NCBI RefSeq assembly: GCF_041431135.1
Contig: NZ_CP107799.1
Location: forward strand, 1,984,001 to 2,048,000
Length of the DNA stretch: 64,000 nucleotides
Direction: 5' to 3'
Source of the DNA: Streptomyces sp. NBC_00554
Lineage (GTDB): Bacteria; Actinomycetota; Actinomycetes; Streptomycetales; Streptomycetaceae
The notes below the pieces were generated by a model. That model searched no databases, was not told where the DNA came from, and saw nothing but the letters and a program-made list of their open reading frames with translations. This document shows positions 17,684 to 25,582 of this stretch, piece after piece. A program made the position numbers and the translations under genes. Positions within the stretch are counted from its first letter, which is position 1. The number at the start of each line of letters is the position of its first letter.

Positions 17684-18684
17684 CGGGTACCCCGCTTGGT
17701 GTACTCCTCCAGGGCGGCGGCCATGTCCTTGGTGATGATCTGCGGTCCGGTGAGGACCGGCTTGCCGCCGCCGAGGACGTTGGAGTTGTACTTGTAGAGC
17801 CAGAGCAGGTCCACGGCCTCATACCCCTGGAGGTAGGGCTGCTGGTCGACGGCGAAGCCGAGCGTGCCGTTCCCGAGCTCCGTCGCCACCTTCGCGTTCA
17901 GGTCGAAGGTGTCGATCTCTGCCTTGCTGCCCGCGTCCGCCTTGGCCTTGACCGCGGTGTCCGCGTACGGGGCGCCGAGCGTGACGACGGAGTCGATGGA
18001 CTGGTCGGCCTGGAGCTTGGCGCCGATGGAGGACTGCACGTCGGGCATGCTCGTGCCCGTGACGTAGAGGTTCTCCACCGTGCCGTCGAAGGTCGCCTTG
18101 ATGCCCGCGCAGCGCTGCTCGTGGCCGACGTTGCCCTGCTCGTGCAGGATGCACAGGGCCTTCTTCCTGCCCCGCTTGTTCAGCTCGTCGCCCACGGCCT
18201 CGCCGGCGATCGTCTCGTCCTGGCCGATGTGCGCGAGCGCGCCGAACTCCTTGGACTCCGCGGAACCCGAGTTCACGGTGATCACGGGGATGCCGGCCTT
18301 CTCGGCGCGCTCGACCGCTGCCTTCATGGCGTCGGGCTTGGCGAGCGTGACGATGATGCCGTCGACCTTCTTGTCGACCGCGGCGTCGACGAGCTGCGCC
18401 TGCTGCTGTGCCTCGTCGTCGTGCGAGTACAGGAAGTTGATGTTGTCCTTGACGGCGGCCTGTTCGGCGCCGCTCTGGACGATGTCCCAGAAGGTGTCGC
18501 CATCGCCCGAGTGGGTGATCATCGCGAAGGTCCAGTTGGGCGTGTTCACCGCGGCCTTGCCCTGGGCGGCCGCCGCCTCGCGGGCGTCCTCGGCCCGTTT
18601 GCCGCCTGTGCTGCTGCAACCGGCGAGGGAGACCCCCAGCGCCCCTGCGAGCGCGATGCCTACCCAGGTTCGAGTCCGTGCCAC
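17680..18684 (-). CDS. Sugar-binding lipoprotein of ABC transporter (RbsB/FrcB-like)
   Basis: Periplasmic-binding-protein-1-like lipoprotein, about 334 residues. The start GTG at 18682-18684 (VARTRTWVGIALAGALGVS) gives a signal peptide with lipobox LAGC; AGAAGG-like sequence lies about 11 nt upstream. The domain shows FAMITHSGDGDTFWDIVQSG, VDGIIVTLAKPDAM and IPVITVNSG, typical of monosaccharide binding proteins, and ends with VDQQPYLQGYEAVD. It is the first gene of the transporter operon and is preceded by 246 bp that separate it from the gntR gene on the same strand. No copy of the 19746-19757 palindrome was found in that gap, so control by the GntR protein is uncertain. Confidence 0.9.
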   Translation of the reverse strand: MARTRTWVGIALAGALGVSLAGCSSTGGKRAEDAREAAAAQGKAAVNTPNWTFAMITHSGDGDTFWDIVQSGAEQAAVKDNINFLYSHDDEAQQQAQLVDAAVDKKVDGIIVTLAKPDAMKAAVERAEKAGIPVITVNSGSAESKEFGALAHIGQDETIAGEAVGDELNKRGRKKALCILHEQGNVGHEQRCAGIKATFDGTVENLYVTGTSMPDVQSSIGAKLQADQSIDSVVTLGAPYADTAVKAKADAGSKAEIDTFDLNAKVATELGNGTLGFAVDQQPYLQGYEAVDLLWLYKYNSNVLGGGKPVLTGPQIITKDMAAALEEYTKRGTR

Positions 18685-18930
18685 GAGGGGGTGCCCTTCT
18701 TGCTGTGCTCCTTGGTGCGCCGGGCCCTGCGGACTGGCCCGGAGGGCCGTCCGTAGGCCCCTGGGGCCGGCGTCCCACCGGTCCCAAACGCCCAAGTATG
18801 AGTCACGGGGATCATGCACCCCACCAGCGGGTCCCGCGCGCGGTGTCCTCCTCCGGTTGCCGTACGTCCTTCTCGGTGACGATCACCCCCCGGTCGCGCC
18901 GCATTCACTCCACGGCCGGCCCGCCGCAGG

Positions 18931-19695
18931 TCAGGGCCGTACGAGGAGCTGGAACTCGAAGGAGTAGCGCGAGGCCCGGTAGGTGTGGGAGCCGAACTCG
19001 ACCGCGCGGCCCGTGTCGTCGAAGGTGGTGCGCTGCATGGTGAGCAGCGGCGCCCCCGCGGGCTCGCCGAGCCGCTCGCCCTCCTCTGCGGTGGCGGCGC
19101 GGGCACCGATGGACTGGCGGGCGCTGTGCAGCGTGATGCCCGTGGCGCGCATCAGCCGGTACAGGCCCGTGGCCTCCAGCTGTGCCGAGTCGAACTTCAG
19201 CAGCCCCGGGGGCAGATGGTTGCAGAGGTACGCCATCGGCTCCCCGTGGGCGAGTCGCAGCCGCTCCACACGGTGCACCTCGCTGCCCTCGGCCACGGAC
19301 AGCGCAGCCGCGACTTCGGCGGACGCCGGCTCGACGGTGTTGACGAGCACCTGCGTCTCGGGGCGCTGCCCGGCCGCTTCCAGGTCGTCGTACAGGCTGC
19401 TGAGCTCCAGCGGGCGCTTGACCTGACTGTGCACGACCTGGGTACCGACGCCGCGGCGCCGCACGAGCAGGCCCTTGTCGACGAGGGACTGGATGGCCTG
19501 GCGAACCGTGGGCCGGGACAGCCCGAGCCGTCCGGCGAGCTCGATCTCGTTGCCCAGGAGGCTGCCCGGGGTCAACACCCCGTGCTCGATCGCGGCCTCC
19601 AGCTGTTGGGACAGCTGGAAGTAGAGCGGGACCGGACTGCTGCGGTCGACGCTGAGCTGGAGCGACACGGTCGGATCCACATCTGGTTTCGGCAC
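18931..19695 (-). CDS. GntR/HutC-family transcriptional regulator
   Basis: Repressor-type regulator of about 254 residues. Residues about 15-85 form the winged helix (YFQLSQQLEAAIEHG, then GNEIELAGRLGLSRPTVRQA and KGLLVRRRGVGTQVV). The C-terminal UTRA/HutC effector domain ends ASRYSFEFQLLVRP. I chose the GTG at 19693-19695 (VPKPDVDPTVSLQLSV) where homology begins; its ribosome site is weak (GGGGCC close to the start). It is divergent from the Gfo/Idh/MocA dehydrogenase gene across 102 bp that contains the perfect palindrome TTGTCCGGACAA. By gene position it probably controls itself, the dehydrogenase and perhaps the sugar importer, releasing DNA on binding a sugar or its phosphate. Confidence 0.88.
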   Translation of the reverse strand: MPKPDVDPTVSLQLSVDRSSPVPLYFQLSQQLEAAIEHGVLTPGSLLGNEIELAGRLGLSRPTVRQAIQSLVDKGLLVRRRGVGTQVVHSQVKRPLELSSLYDDLEAAGQRPETQVLVNTVEPASAEVAAALSVAEGSEVHRVERLRLAHGEPMAYLCNHLPPGLLKFDSAQLEATGLYRLMRATGITLHSARQSIGARAATAEEGERLGEPAGAPLLTMQRTTFDDTGRAVEFGSHTYRASRYSFEFQLLVRP

Positions 19696-19745
19696 GGCCC
19701 CGAGCGTAGCTCCGGGAGATGTTGACGGGAAGTTGTGAAGTTCGA

Positions 19746-19757
19746 TTGTCCGGACAA
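19746..19757. promoter_or_regulatory. Candidate GntR operator palindrome
   Basis: Perfect 12-bp palindrome TTGTCCGGACAA in the divergent gap between the gntR gene and the dehydrogenase gene. It ends 4 bp before a TTGACA hexamer, so a bound repressor would block the promoter. The divergent gntR gene makes its product the likely ligand. Inference only. Confidence 0.55.
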
Positions 19758-19761
19758 AGCA

Positions 19762-19798
19762 TTGACAGGCCCCCGGGTCGGCCCTCACTTTGTAGCCA
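19762..19798 (+). promoter_or_regulatory. Candidate promoter giving a leaderless transcript
   Basis: TTGACA at 19762-19767 is a consensus -35 hexamer. A weak -10 (TCACTT or CACTTT) would lie at 19785-19791, which places the start of transcription at or next to the ATG at 19798. No Shine-Dalgarno sequence precedes this ATG, consistent with a leaderless mRNA, a common form in actinobacteria. Confidence 0.45.
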
Positions 19799-20808
19799 TG
19801 CGCATCGGACTTATCGGAACGGGTCGTATCGGTACATTTCACGCGACCACTCTGAACCGCCACCGCGAGGTCGGCTCCCTCATCGTCACGGACGCGGACA
19901 CCGTGCGGGCCCAGGCGCTCGCGGACCGTCTGGGGGCCACTGCGGCGCCCGGCGTGGACGAGATCTTCACCTGGGGTGTGGACGCGGTCGTCATCACCGC
20001 GGCGACCTCCGCCCACGCCGAACTGATCGGTCGGGCAGCACGCTCCGGACTCCCTGTCTTCTGCGAGAAGCCCATCGCCCTCGACCTGCCGGGCACGCTG
20101 GCGGCGCTCGCCGAGGTCGACGCCGCCGGAACCGTGCTCCAGCTGGGCTTCCAGCGCCGCTTCGACGCGGGCTACACGGCCGCGCGCGAGGCGGTGCGCT
20201 CCGGACGGCTGGGGCGGCTGCACACGGTCCGCGCGATGACGTCCGACCAGTCACCGCCCCCGGCCGCCTACCTCCCGCTCTCCGGCGGGCTCTACCGGGA
20301 CTGCCTGATCCACGACTTCGACATGGTGCGCTGGGTCACCGGCCGCGAGGTCGTCGAGGTGTACGCGACCGGGTCGGACGCGGGACCCGCGATGTTCCGC
20401 GAGGCGCGGGACATCGACACCGCCGCCGCGGTCCTCACCCTGGACGACGGCACGCTCGCCACGGCGACGGCGACCCGCCTGAACGGCGCGGGCTACGACG
20501 TCCGCATGGAGCTCGCCGGCGAGCTGGACCAGATCACCGCCGGACTTGACGACCGTACGCCGATCGCCTCCACGGAACCGGCCGGGCCGCCGGCCGCGAA
20601 CAAGCCGTGGATGGGCTTCCTGGAGCGCTTCGGCGCCGCGTACGAGACCGAGCTCGCCGCCTTCGTCGACGTCGTACGCGGCGAACGCACCAACCCGTGC
20701 GACGGCCACGAGGCCCTGCAGGCCCTGCGCATCGCCGAGGCGTGCGAGCTGTCGCGGCACGAGCGGCGTCCGGTACGGCTGGCGGAGATCCCGGGAGACA
20801 GGGACTGA
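19798..20808 (+). CDS. Gfo/Idh/MocA-family oxidoreductase (myo-inositol dehydrogenase-like)
   Basis: NAD(P)-dependent sugar or polyol dehydrogenase, 336 residues. The N-terminal Rossmann motif is MRIGLIGTGRIGTFHA, the catalytic-lysine motif is FCEKPIALDLPG, and DCLIHDFDMVRWVTG is the family motif with active-site Asp and His. I chose the ATG at 19798 because the family begins at MRIGLIG; the upstream in-frame ATG at 19735 would run through the promoter and operator. No ribosome site is visible. It is divergent from a GntR regulator and near a CUT2 sugar importer and a ROK kinase. An inositol-like or uncommon sugar substrate is therefore likely, but not proven. Confidence 0.9.
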   Translation: MRIGLIGTGRIGTFHATTLNRHREVGSLIVTDADTVRAQALADRLGATAAPGVDEIFTWGVDAVVITAATSAHAELIGRAARSGLPVFCEKPIALDLPGTLAALAEVDAAGTVLQLGFQRRFDAGYTAAREAVRSGRLGRLHTVRAMTSDQSPPPAAYLPLSGGLYRDCLIHDFDMVRWVTGREVVEVYATGSDAGPAMFREARDIDTAAAVLTLDDGTLATATATRLNGAGYDVRMELAGELDQITAGLDDRTPIASTEPAGPPAANKPWMGFLERFGAAYETELAAFVDVVRGERTNPCDGHEALQALRIAEACELSRHERRPVRLAEIPGDRD

Positions 20809-20892
20809 CCGCGGAGCCCTTGGGCGTACGGAACCGACGGGCGGACTCCTGCCCGTCAGGACGGCCGGGCGCCCTCGCACGTCACCTCGGTC

Positions 20893-22077
20893 TCACCACC
20901 GCACCGGCAAGCGGCGCACGCCCCGCATCAGCATGCCGGGCAGCCACTCTCCGGGCGGCCCGTCGAGCGCCAGGTCCGGGCAGCGGTCCAGCAGGGAGCG
21001 GAGGGCGACGCGGGCTTCCAGGCGGGCGAGGGGCGCGCCCAGGCAGTAGTGGATGCCGTGCCCGAAGGCGATGTGGCCGCGGGCGTCGCGCCGGATGTCG
21101 AAGCGGTCCGGTGCCGGGTACCGCACGCCGTCGCGGTCGGCCGCGGTGAGGCCGATCATCACCGCGTCGCCCGCCCCGACGGGCGTCCCGCCGATGTCGA
21201 GAGGTTCGGCGGCATAGCGGAACGTCGCGTTCTCCACCGGCCCTTCGTAACGCAGCATCTCCTCCACGGCACCGTCGAGGAGTGTCATGTCGGCGCGCAG
21301 CGCGGCGAGTTGGGCGGGGTGGGTGAGCAGCGCGTGGACGCCGCTCGAAATGAGGTTGACCGTCGTCTCGTGCCCGGCGACGAGCAGCACGAAAGCCATG
21401 CCGCGCAACTCCTGGGGCGAGAGCCGGTCGCCGTCCTCCGCGGTCGTCCGGATGAGACTGCTCAGCAGGTCGTCGGCCGGGGCGGAGCACCGCTTGTCCT
21501 CGATCAAGTCGGTGAGGTACGCGGCGAGTTGGACGAACGCGTCGTACTCGGTCGCCGCGCTGGTGGGCGCGACCGCCTCCGTCGACAGCGCACGGAAGGC
21601 CGCCCGGTCCATCTCGGGCACCCCGAGCAGCTCACAGATGACGGTGAGTGGCAGCGGATAGGCGAACGACTCCACGAGGTCGGCACGCCCGCGCGGCAGC
21701 ATCGCGTCGAGCAGCTCGTCGGTGATCTCCTGGACGCGCGGCCGCAGCGTCTCCACGCGCCGCATGGTGAACTCGCGTGCGATGAGCGCCCGCAGCCGCG
21801 TGTGCTGGGGCGGGTCGGCCACCAGCAGGTACTTGCCGATCAGCTCCTCGTCGAGGAACGTGACCCCGATCTTCTCCCCGTCCTTGGCCAGCCGCGGATC
21901 GGCGAGCGCCGCCCGCGCCTCCTCGTAGCCGACGACGAGCCAGGTCTCGTGGTGCGCGTCCGGGAACGGCAGCCGCACCCGGTGCACCGGCCCGAGCGCG
22001 CGCAACTCGGCATACACGGGATGCGGATCCTCCCTGAAGCGCGCCCCGTACTCCCCCAGATCGATCACTTCCGCCAT
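20893..22077 (-). CDS. Cytochrome P450
   Basis: Soluble bacterial P450, 394 residues, CYP107-like by general appearance. The I-helix oxygen motif is AGHETT (residues 234-239), the ExxR pair is Glu273-Arg276 in VEEMLRYEGPVENATFR, and the heme loop is FGHGIHYCLG with the axial Cys345. It monooxygenates an unknown substrate and needs a ferredoxin and reductase encoded elsewhere; neither is adjacent. It starts 40 bp downstream of the NarL-type response regulator gene on the same strand, so it may share that transcript. No biosynthetic cluster surrounds it. Confidence 0.92.
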   Translation of the reverse strand: MAEVIDLGEYGARFREDPHPVYAELRALGPVHRVRLPFPDAHHETWLVVGYEEARAALADPRLAKDGEKIGVTFLDEELIGKYLLVADPPQHTRLRALIAREFTMRRVETLRPRVQEITDELLDAMLPRGRADLVESFAYPLPLTVICELLGVPEMDRAAFRALSTEAVAPTSAATEYDAFVQLAAYLTDLIEDKRCSAPADDLLSSLIRTTAEDGDRLSPQELRGMAFVLLVAGHETTVNLISSGVHALLTHPAQLAALRADMTLLDGAVEEMLRYEGPVENATFRYAAEPLDIGGTPVGAGDAVMIGLTAADRDGVRYPAPDRFDIRRDARGHIAFGHGIHYCLGAPLARLEARVALRSLLDRCPDLALDGPPGEWLPGMLMRGVRRLPVRW

Positions 22078-22117
22078 ACGCCTCCCCCTTCACCACCAAA
22101 ACGCCCGGGAGAGCCGA

Positions 22118-22789
22118 CTAGTGCCCGTCCTCTTCGAGCAGTCCGGCGTCGTACGTCAACAGGGCGATCTGTACGCGGTTGTTGAGGTCGAGCTTGGCGA
22201 GGATCCGCGAGACATGGGTCTTTACCGTGGCGACGCTCATGAAGAGTTGGGTGGCGATCTCGGCGTTCGCCCTGCCCTGCCCGACGGCCACGGCGACCTC
22301 GCGCTCGCGGTCGTTCAGAGTGGCCATCCTCGTGCGGGCGCCCGATCGCCGGGTGTCGAGGGCGGAGCCGGCGGCGTGGGCCATCAACTGGCGGGTGACG
22401 GTGGGCGAGAGCACGGGATCTCCCGCTGCGACGCGACGTACCGCCGCGAGGATCTCCGCCGGCGGGGTGTCCTTGAGGACGAAACCGGCCGCGCCCGCGC
22501 GCAGCGCCCGCAGTACCTGGTCGTCGGCGTGGAAGGTGGTGAGGACGACGACCTGGGGAGCGTCCTTGCGTGCGCGCAGCTGCTCGGTGGCCGTGAGTCC
22601 GTCGACGTTCGGCATCCGGATGTCCATGAGGACGACGTCCGGGCGGGTGCGGTCGACGAGGGCCGCGACCTCGCTCCCGTCGGCGGCCTCGCCGACGATC
22701 TCGATGTCGTCGGCGCCGCCCATCATGAAGGACAGGCCGGCCCGCACCAGGGGGTCGTCGTCGACAAGGAGCAGTCGGATCACAGTCAT
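22118..22789 (-). CDS. NarL/LuxR-family response regulator
   Basis: Two-component response regulator, 223 residues. The receiver domain has the acidic pocket LLLVDDDPLVRAG, phospho-acceptor Asp56 in VVLMDIRMPNVDG, and the Lys of VLKDTPPAEIL. The C-terminal LuxR helix-turn-helix is LNDREREVAVAVGQGRANAEI through VKTHVSRILAKLDLNNRVQIA. Its cognate kinase is most likely the DUF-type histidine kinase at 23172-24602 on the same strand, although 382 bp of structured non-coding DNA separates them. The P450 gene follows by 40 bp. Target genes are unknown. Confidence 0.92.
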   Translation of the reverse strand: MTVIRLLLVDDDPLVRAGLSFMMGGADDIEIVGEAADGSEVAALVDRTRPDVVLMDIRMPNVDGLTATEQLRARKDAPQVVVLTTFHADDQVLRALRAGAAGFVLKDTPPAEILAAVRRVAAGDPVLSPTVTRQLMAHAAGSALDTRRSGARTRMATLNDREREVAVAVGQGRANAEIATQLFMSVATVKTHVSRILAKLDLNNRVQIALLTYDAGLLEEDGH

Positions 22790-22824
22790 GGGCCTACCGT
22801 AGTGACGCGGCGTAGTGCGTGACG

Positions 22825-22934
22825 GGGGCTTTTTTCGCCCCCTCCGCCCCTACCCGTCCCATTCCTGGGGGCTCCGCCCCCAGACCCCCGCATCGCGCTG
22901 ACGCACTCGTCCTCAAACGCCGGACGGGCTGAAT
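22825..22934. repeat. Dispersed intergenic repeat, half copy (family I)
   Basis: About 110 bp closely matching the left half of the elements at 28014-28188 and 41497-41660. Order of blocks: TTTTTTCGCCCCCTCCGCCC, the hairpin CTGGGGGC-TCC-GCCCCCAG (22865-22883), then a block ending ACGCCGGACGGGCTGAA (22917-22933). That last 17-mer recurs alone at 23006-23022. The right arm of the full element is missing here. Confidence 0.8.
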
Positions 22935-23040
22935 GGCCCTACCCGGTGCTGAAGAGTGCGGCCCCATGGGTGGGTGGGGGATCGGGATGGCGCGGCCTTT
23001 CCCAGACGCCGGACGGGCTGAAAGATGCCCACCGGCGGGA

Positions 23041-23153
23041 GGGGGCGTGCCGGTACGTCCAAAGCCCGTCGCGTACGTTCGCGTCACCGGACGCTTCCCT
23101 GCTCGGTCAACGGATGATCCGTCGGCGACGGGCGGACGTACCGGCACGCCCCC
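23041..23153. terminator. Long stem-loop after the histidine kinase gene
   Basis: Two arms pair perfectly over 20 bp (GGGGGCGTGCCGGTACGTCC at 23041-23060 and its complement at 23134-23153), then over 9 more bp (GCCCGTCGC against GCGACGGGC) after a 3-nt AAA bulge. The loop of about 52 nt holds a smaller palindrome ACGGAT-G-ATCCGT. It begins 18 bp downstream of the kinase stop, so it may terminate or process the transcript before the response regulator gene. Confidence 0.65.
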
Positions 23154-23171
23154 GACCCACCCACCACCTGG

Positions 23172-24602
23172 TCAGACCCCCCACGGCAACCACGCCCGCA
23201 CCTCGAACCCCCCATCCCCCGCACCCCCGTGCACAAGGCGCCCACCCGCAAGCGTCGCCCGCTCGGTCAGCCCGATCAGCCCCTGCCCCGACCCGGGCAC
23301 ATGCGGAACCTCCCCCGGCGGCGCCGGATTGTGTACGACCACGGTGAGGCCGTCCCCCGGAGCGCCCGAGACCGACACCGTCACCTCCGCACCCGGCGCG
23401 TGCTTGCGGGCGTTCGTCAGCCCTTCCTGGGCGATGCGGTACGCGGTGCGGCCGACGGACGCGGGCACGGCGGCCGGATCCGTGACGCGGTTGTAGAGGA
23501 CGACCTTCATGCCCGCCGAGCGGGACTCGGAGACCAGCCCGTCGAGCGCGGCGAGCGTGGGTTGCGGCCGCCCCGCGTCGTCGGAGTCCCCCGTCCGCAG
23601 CACCCCGATGATCTCCCGCAGATCCTGCAGGGCCTCGTGCGCGCTCTCCCGGATCACCCCGGCGGCCCGCGCGACCTCCTCGCGGGGCGCGTCCGGCCGG
23701 AACTCCAGCGCCCCCGCGTGCACGCTCAGCAGCGTGAGCCGGTGCGCGAGCACGTCGTGCATCTCCCGTGCGATGTCCTCGCGGGCGAGCCGCTGTGCCT
23801 GCTCGGCCCGCAGCGCCGCCTCCGTCTCGGCCCGCCGCGCCCGGTCCCGCAGACTCAGCATGAGCTGCCGCTTGGACCGTACGAACATGCCCCAGCCGAC
23901 CAGCGTCACGGTGATCAGCGCGCTGATGCCGACCGAGGCGACGTACGGCAGATCGGGGTCGGGCCGCAGCCAGAAGTAGACCGGGAGCAGCGCGAGCGAG
24001 ATGGCGGCGAGCGTGCCGACGTACTTGAAGGGCCGGTGCACGGCGAGGGTGAACAGGGCGACCATGCCGGCGCCGCCCGCGGTGTTCGAGAGCAGTCCTA
24101 TGGAGAGCATCGCGACGGCCAGCCCCAGCGGCCAGCGGCGCCGCAGCCAGACCGCGGCGCAGGCCAGTGCGCCGACCAACTGGTCAGCGACGGCCAGGGA
24201 GTGCGGGGTGTTCGGGTCGTTGGTCAGGGTGTCGGCGGCCAGCATCCCGATGACGACGGCGATCACGAAGCATCCGAAGTCGACGATCCAGTCCCGCGCG
24301 GTGCGCCTCGGCCGCCCCGACCGCCCGACCCGCTCGGGGCCGAGCTCCGCCACCAGGGCGGAGGGCAGCAGCCACCGCCGCGTCTGCAGTCCGTGCGCCT
24401 GCGCCGACGCGACGGACAGCGCCGCACCGGCAGCCGGCCCCCGAGCCCCGGCCGCACCCGTACCCGCCCCGACGGGCCGGGCCAGCGCCCCGGGCACCAC
24501 CGCACCCGGCTCAGCCAGGTCCCCGGTCGGGGCTGGCGCCTGAGGCGCTGTCGCCCGGCCGGTCAGGTCTCGCGGCGCACTCGCCGGTTTGTCACTGCTC
24601 AC
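23172..24602 (-). CDS. NarL-type sensor histidine kinase
   Basis: Membrane histidine kinase, about 476 residues. A long Ala/Pro-rich cytoplasmic N-terminus (about 75 residues) precedes four to five transmembrane segments (about 105-240). The HisKA_3 dimerisation domain has the phospho-acceptor His282 in REDIAREMHDVLAHRLTLL, and the ATPase domain includes AYRIAQEGLTNARKHAPGA and GSGQGLIGLTERATLAGG. I chose the GTG at 24600-24602; a TTG 9 bp upstream is the alternative, and neither has a clear ribosome site. It probably phosphorylates the response regulator at 22118-22789. The signal is unknown; no large extracellular sensor domain exists, so it may sense the membrane. Confidence 0.9.
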   Translation of the reverse strand: MSSDKPASAPRDLTGRATAPQAPAPTGDLAEPGAVVPGALARPVGAGTGAAGARGPAAGAALSVASAQAHGLQTRRWLLPSALVAELGPERVGRSGRPRRTARDWIVDFGCFVIAVVIGMLAADTLTNDPNTPHSLAVADQLVGALACAAVWLRRRWPLGLAVAMLSIGLLSNTAGGAGMVALFTLAVHRPFKYVGTLAAISLALLPVYFWLRPDPDLPYVASVGISALITVTLVGWGMFVRSKRQLMLSLRDRARRAETEAALRAEQAQRLAREDIAREMHDVLAHRLTLLSVHAGALEFRPDAPREEVARAAGVIRESAHEALQDLREIIGVLRTGDSDDAGRPQPTLAALDGLVSESRSAGMKVVLYNRVTDPAAVPASVGRTAYRIAQEGLTNARKHAPGAEVTVSVSGAPGDGLTVVVHNPAPPGEVPHVPGSGQGLIGLTERATLAGGRLVHGGAGDGGFEVRAWLPWGV

Positions 24603-24781
24603 GGTCGACAAATCTACGCAGCCACGCGCGCGCCCACCTCCCCCCGCCGGGGATCACCGACCAAAGTCGCACCCCTTCAGACTTTGGTCCCGGCCCCTCC
24701 TCCGCGGTCCGCCACTTAGGTCGGACATGCCTCGCCCCGCGGCCGATGAACGTGGGGGGTCCGCGGGGCGAGGGTTTCTTC

Positions 24782-24988
24782 ATGAAGCAGTTTCTGGAGG
24801 TTCTCGGCTTTGTCGCCCTGGTCCAGGGCGCCCTGGGCCTGGTGAACGAGTTCACCGGCCGCCTACGAGGGTGGGGCCTCGTACAGCGGCTCGGTTTCCT
24901 CGACGGCTACGAGATCTACGCGAGCGTCACCCTGCTCGTGCTGTCGTTCGCGCTGTTCGCGGCCGCCGAGAGCCGGAAGCCCGGCTGA
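24782..24988 (+). CDS. Small conserved membrane protein
   Basis: 68 residues, ATG at 24782 with GAGGG about 7 nt upstream. It has two hydrophobic segments: FLEVLGFVALVQGALGLV near the N-terminus and ASVTLLVLSFALFAAAE near the C-terminus. No known domain was recognised. It stands alone on the plus strand, divergent from the histidine kinase gene across 179 bp and convergent with the ribonuclease gene. Nothing in it suggests a barstar-like RNase inhibitor, being hydrophobic rather than acidic. Function unknown. Confidence 0.7.
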   Translation: MKQFLEVLGFVALVQGALGLVNEFTGRLRGWGLVQRLGFLDGYEIYASVTLLVLSFALFAAAESRKPG

Positions 24989-25038
24989 ACACGGGCCGGA
25001 CCTCCGGCGCACCCGGCGACAACCGCATCACCCTCGGT

Positions 25039-25431
25039 TCAGCAGCTGTAGTTGACCAGCTTGAAGGTGACGTAGTGGTCCGCGGTGTAGTAGTCCTCGT
25101 CCGTCCTGTTGCCGGTGACGATGCGCCGGGCGCCACGCGTCGAGGAGCCGGGCGTGATCACCGTGTACTCGTGGTAGTAGCCGGTGGACTGAGAGGGCAG
25201 GATGCCTTCCCGGTTCTGGAAGACGGCTCCGTCCTGCGAGTACGGGAAGGGGCCTCCCGAGTCGATCAGGCGGAGCGTGGTGTACGCCTGGGACGGCAGC
25301 GCGCCGTAGCAGATGCTGCCCACGGCGGTCGCCGCCGCGTTGGCCGGTACCGCGGCGGTGCCGCCTACGAGCAGGGCGGACATGAGGGCGACGATGGCGC
25401 CCGTGCGAGTGGTTCGTGGGGGGAATCTCAT
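25039..25431 (-). CDS. Secreted guanyl-specific ribonuclease, RNase Sa-like
   Basis: Extracellular ribonuclease of the microbial N1/T1-Sa family, 130-residue precursor. A signal peptide (MRFPPRTTRTGAIVALM, then a hydrophobic stretch and PANAAA) is followed by a mature domain close to RNase Sa, including GPFPYSQDGAVFQNREG and GYYHEYTVITPG. Catalytic residues align at Glu88, Arg103 and His119 and the disulfide cysteines at 41 and 130, a spacing of 89 as in RNase Sa (7-96). It should cleave RNA after guanosine and act outside the cell. I chose the ATG at 25429-25431. No recognisable barstar/RNase Sa inhibitor gene lies nearby. A minus-strand TTGACA at 25463-25468 might be its -35 region. Confidence 0.93.
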   Translation of the reverse strand: MRFPPRTTRTGAIVALMSALLVGGTAAVPANAAATAVGSICYGALPSQAYTTLRLIDSGGPFPYSQDGAVFQNREGILPSQSTGYYHEYTVITPGSSTRGARRIVTGNRTDEDYYTADHYVTFKLVNYSC

Positions 25432-25582
25432 GGACCTAGAATGACGCGCGTAGACCATGGCATGTCAATGACAAGTCTAGGGATTTCTCCCGCCAAGTCC
25501 GATGAATTTTCCGGGAGTTAACCTGCCGCCCGGCGGTGCGGCCCGTACTCCGGACCTCGCCACCGGTGCGGCTGATCTGCGG

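Noticed and set aside
22794..23147. 117-codon minus-strand frame in the kinase-regulator gap
   Set aside because: It is made of the dispersed repeat and the stem-loop; no ribosome site and no homology.
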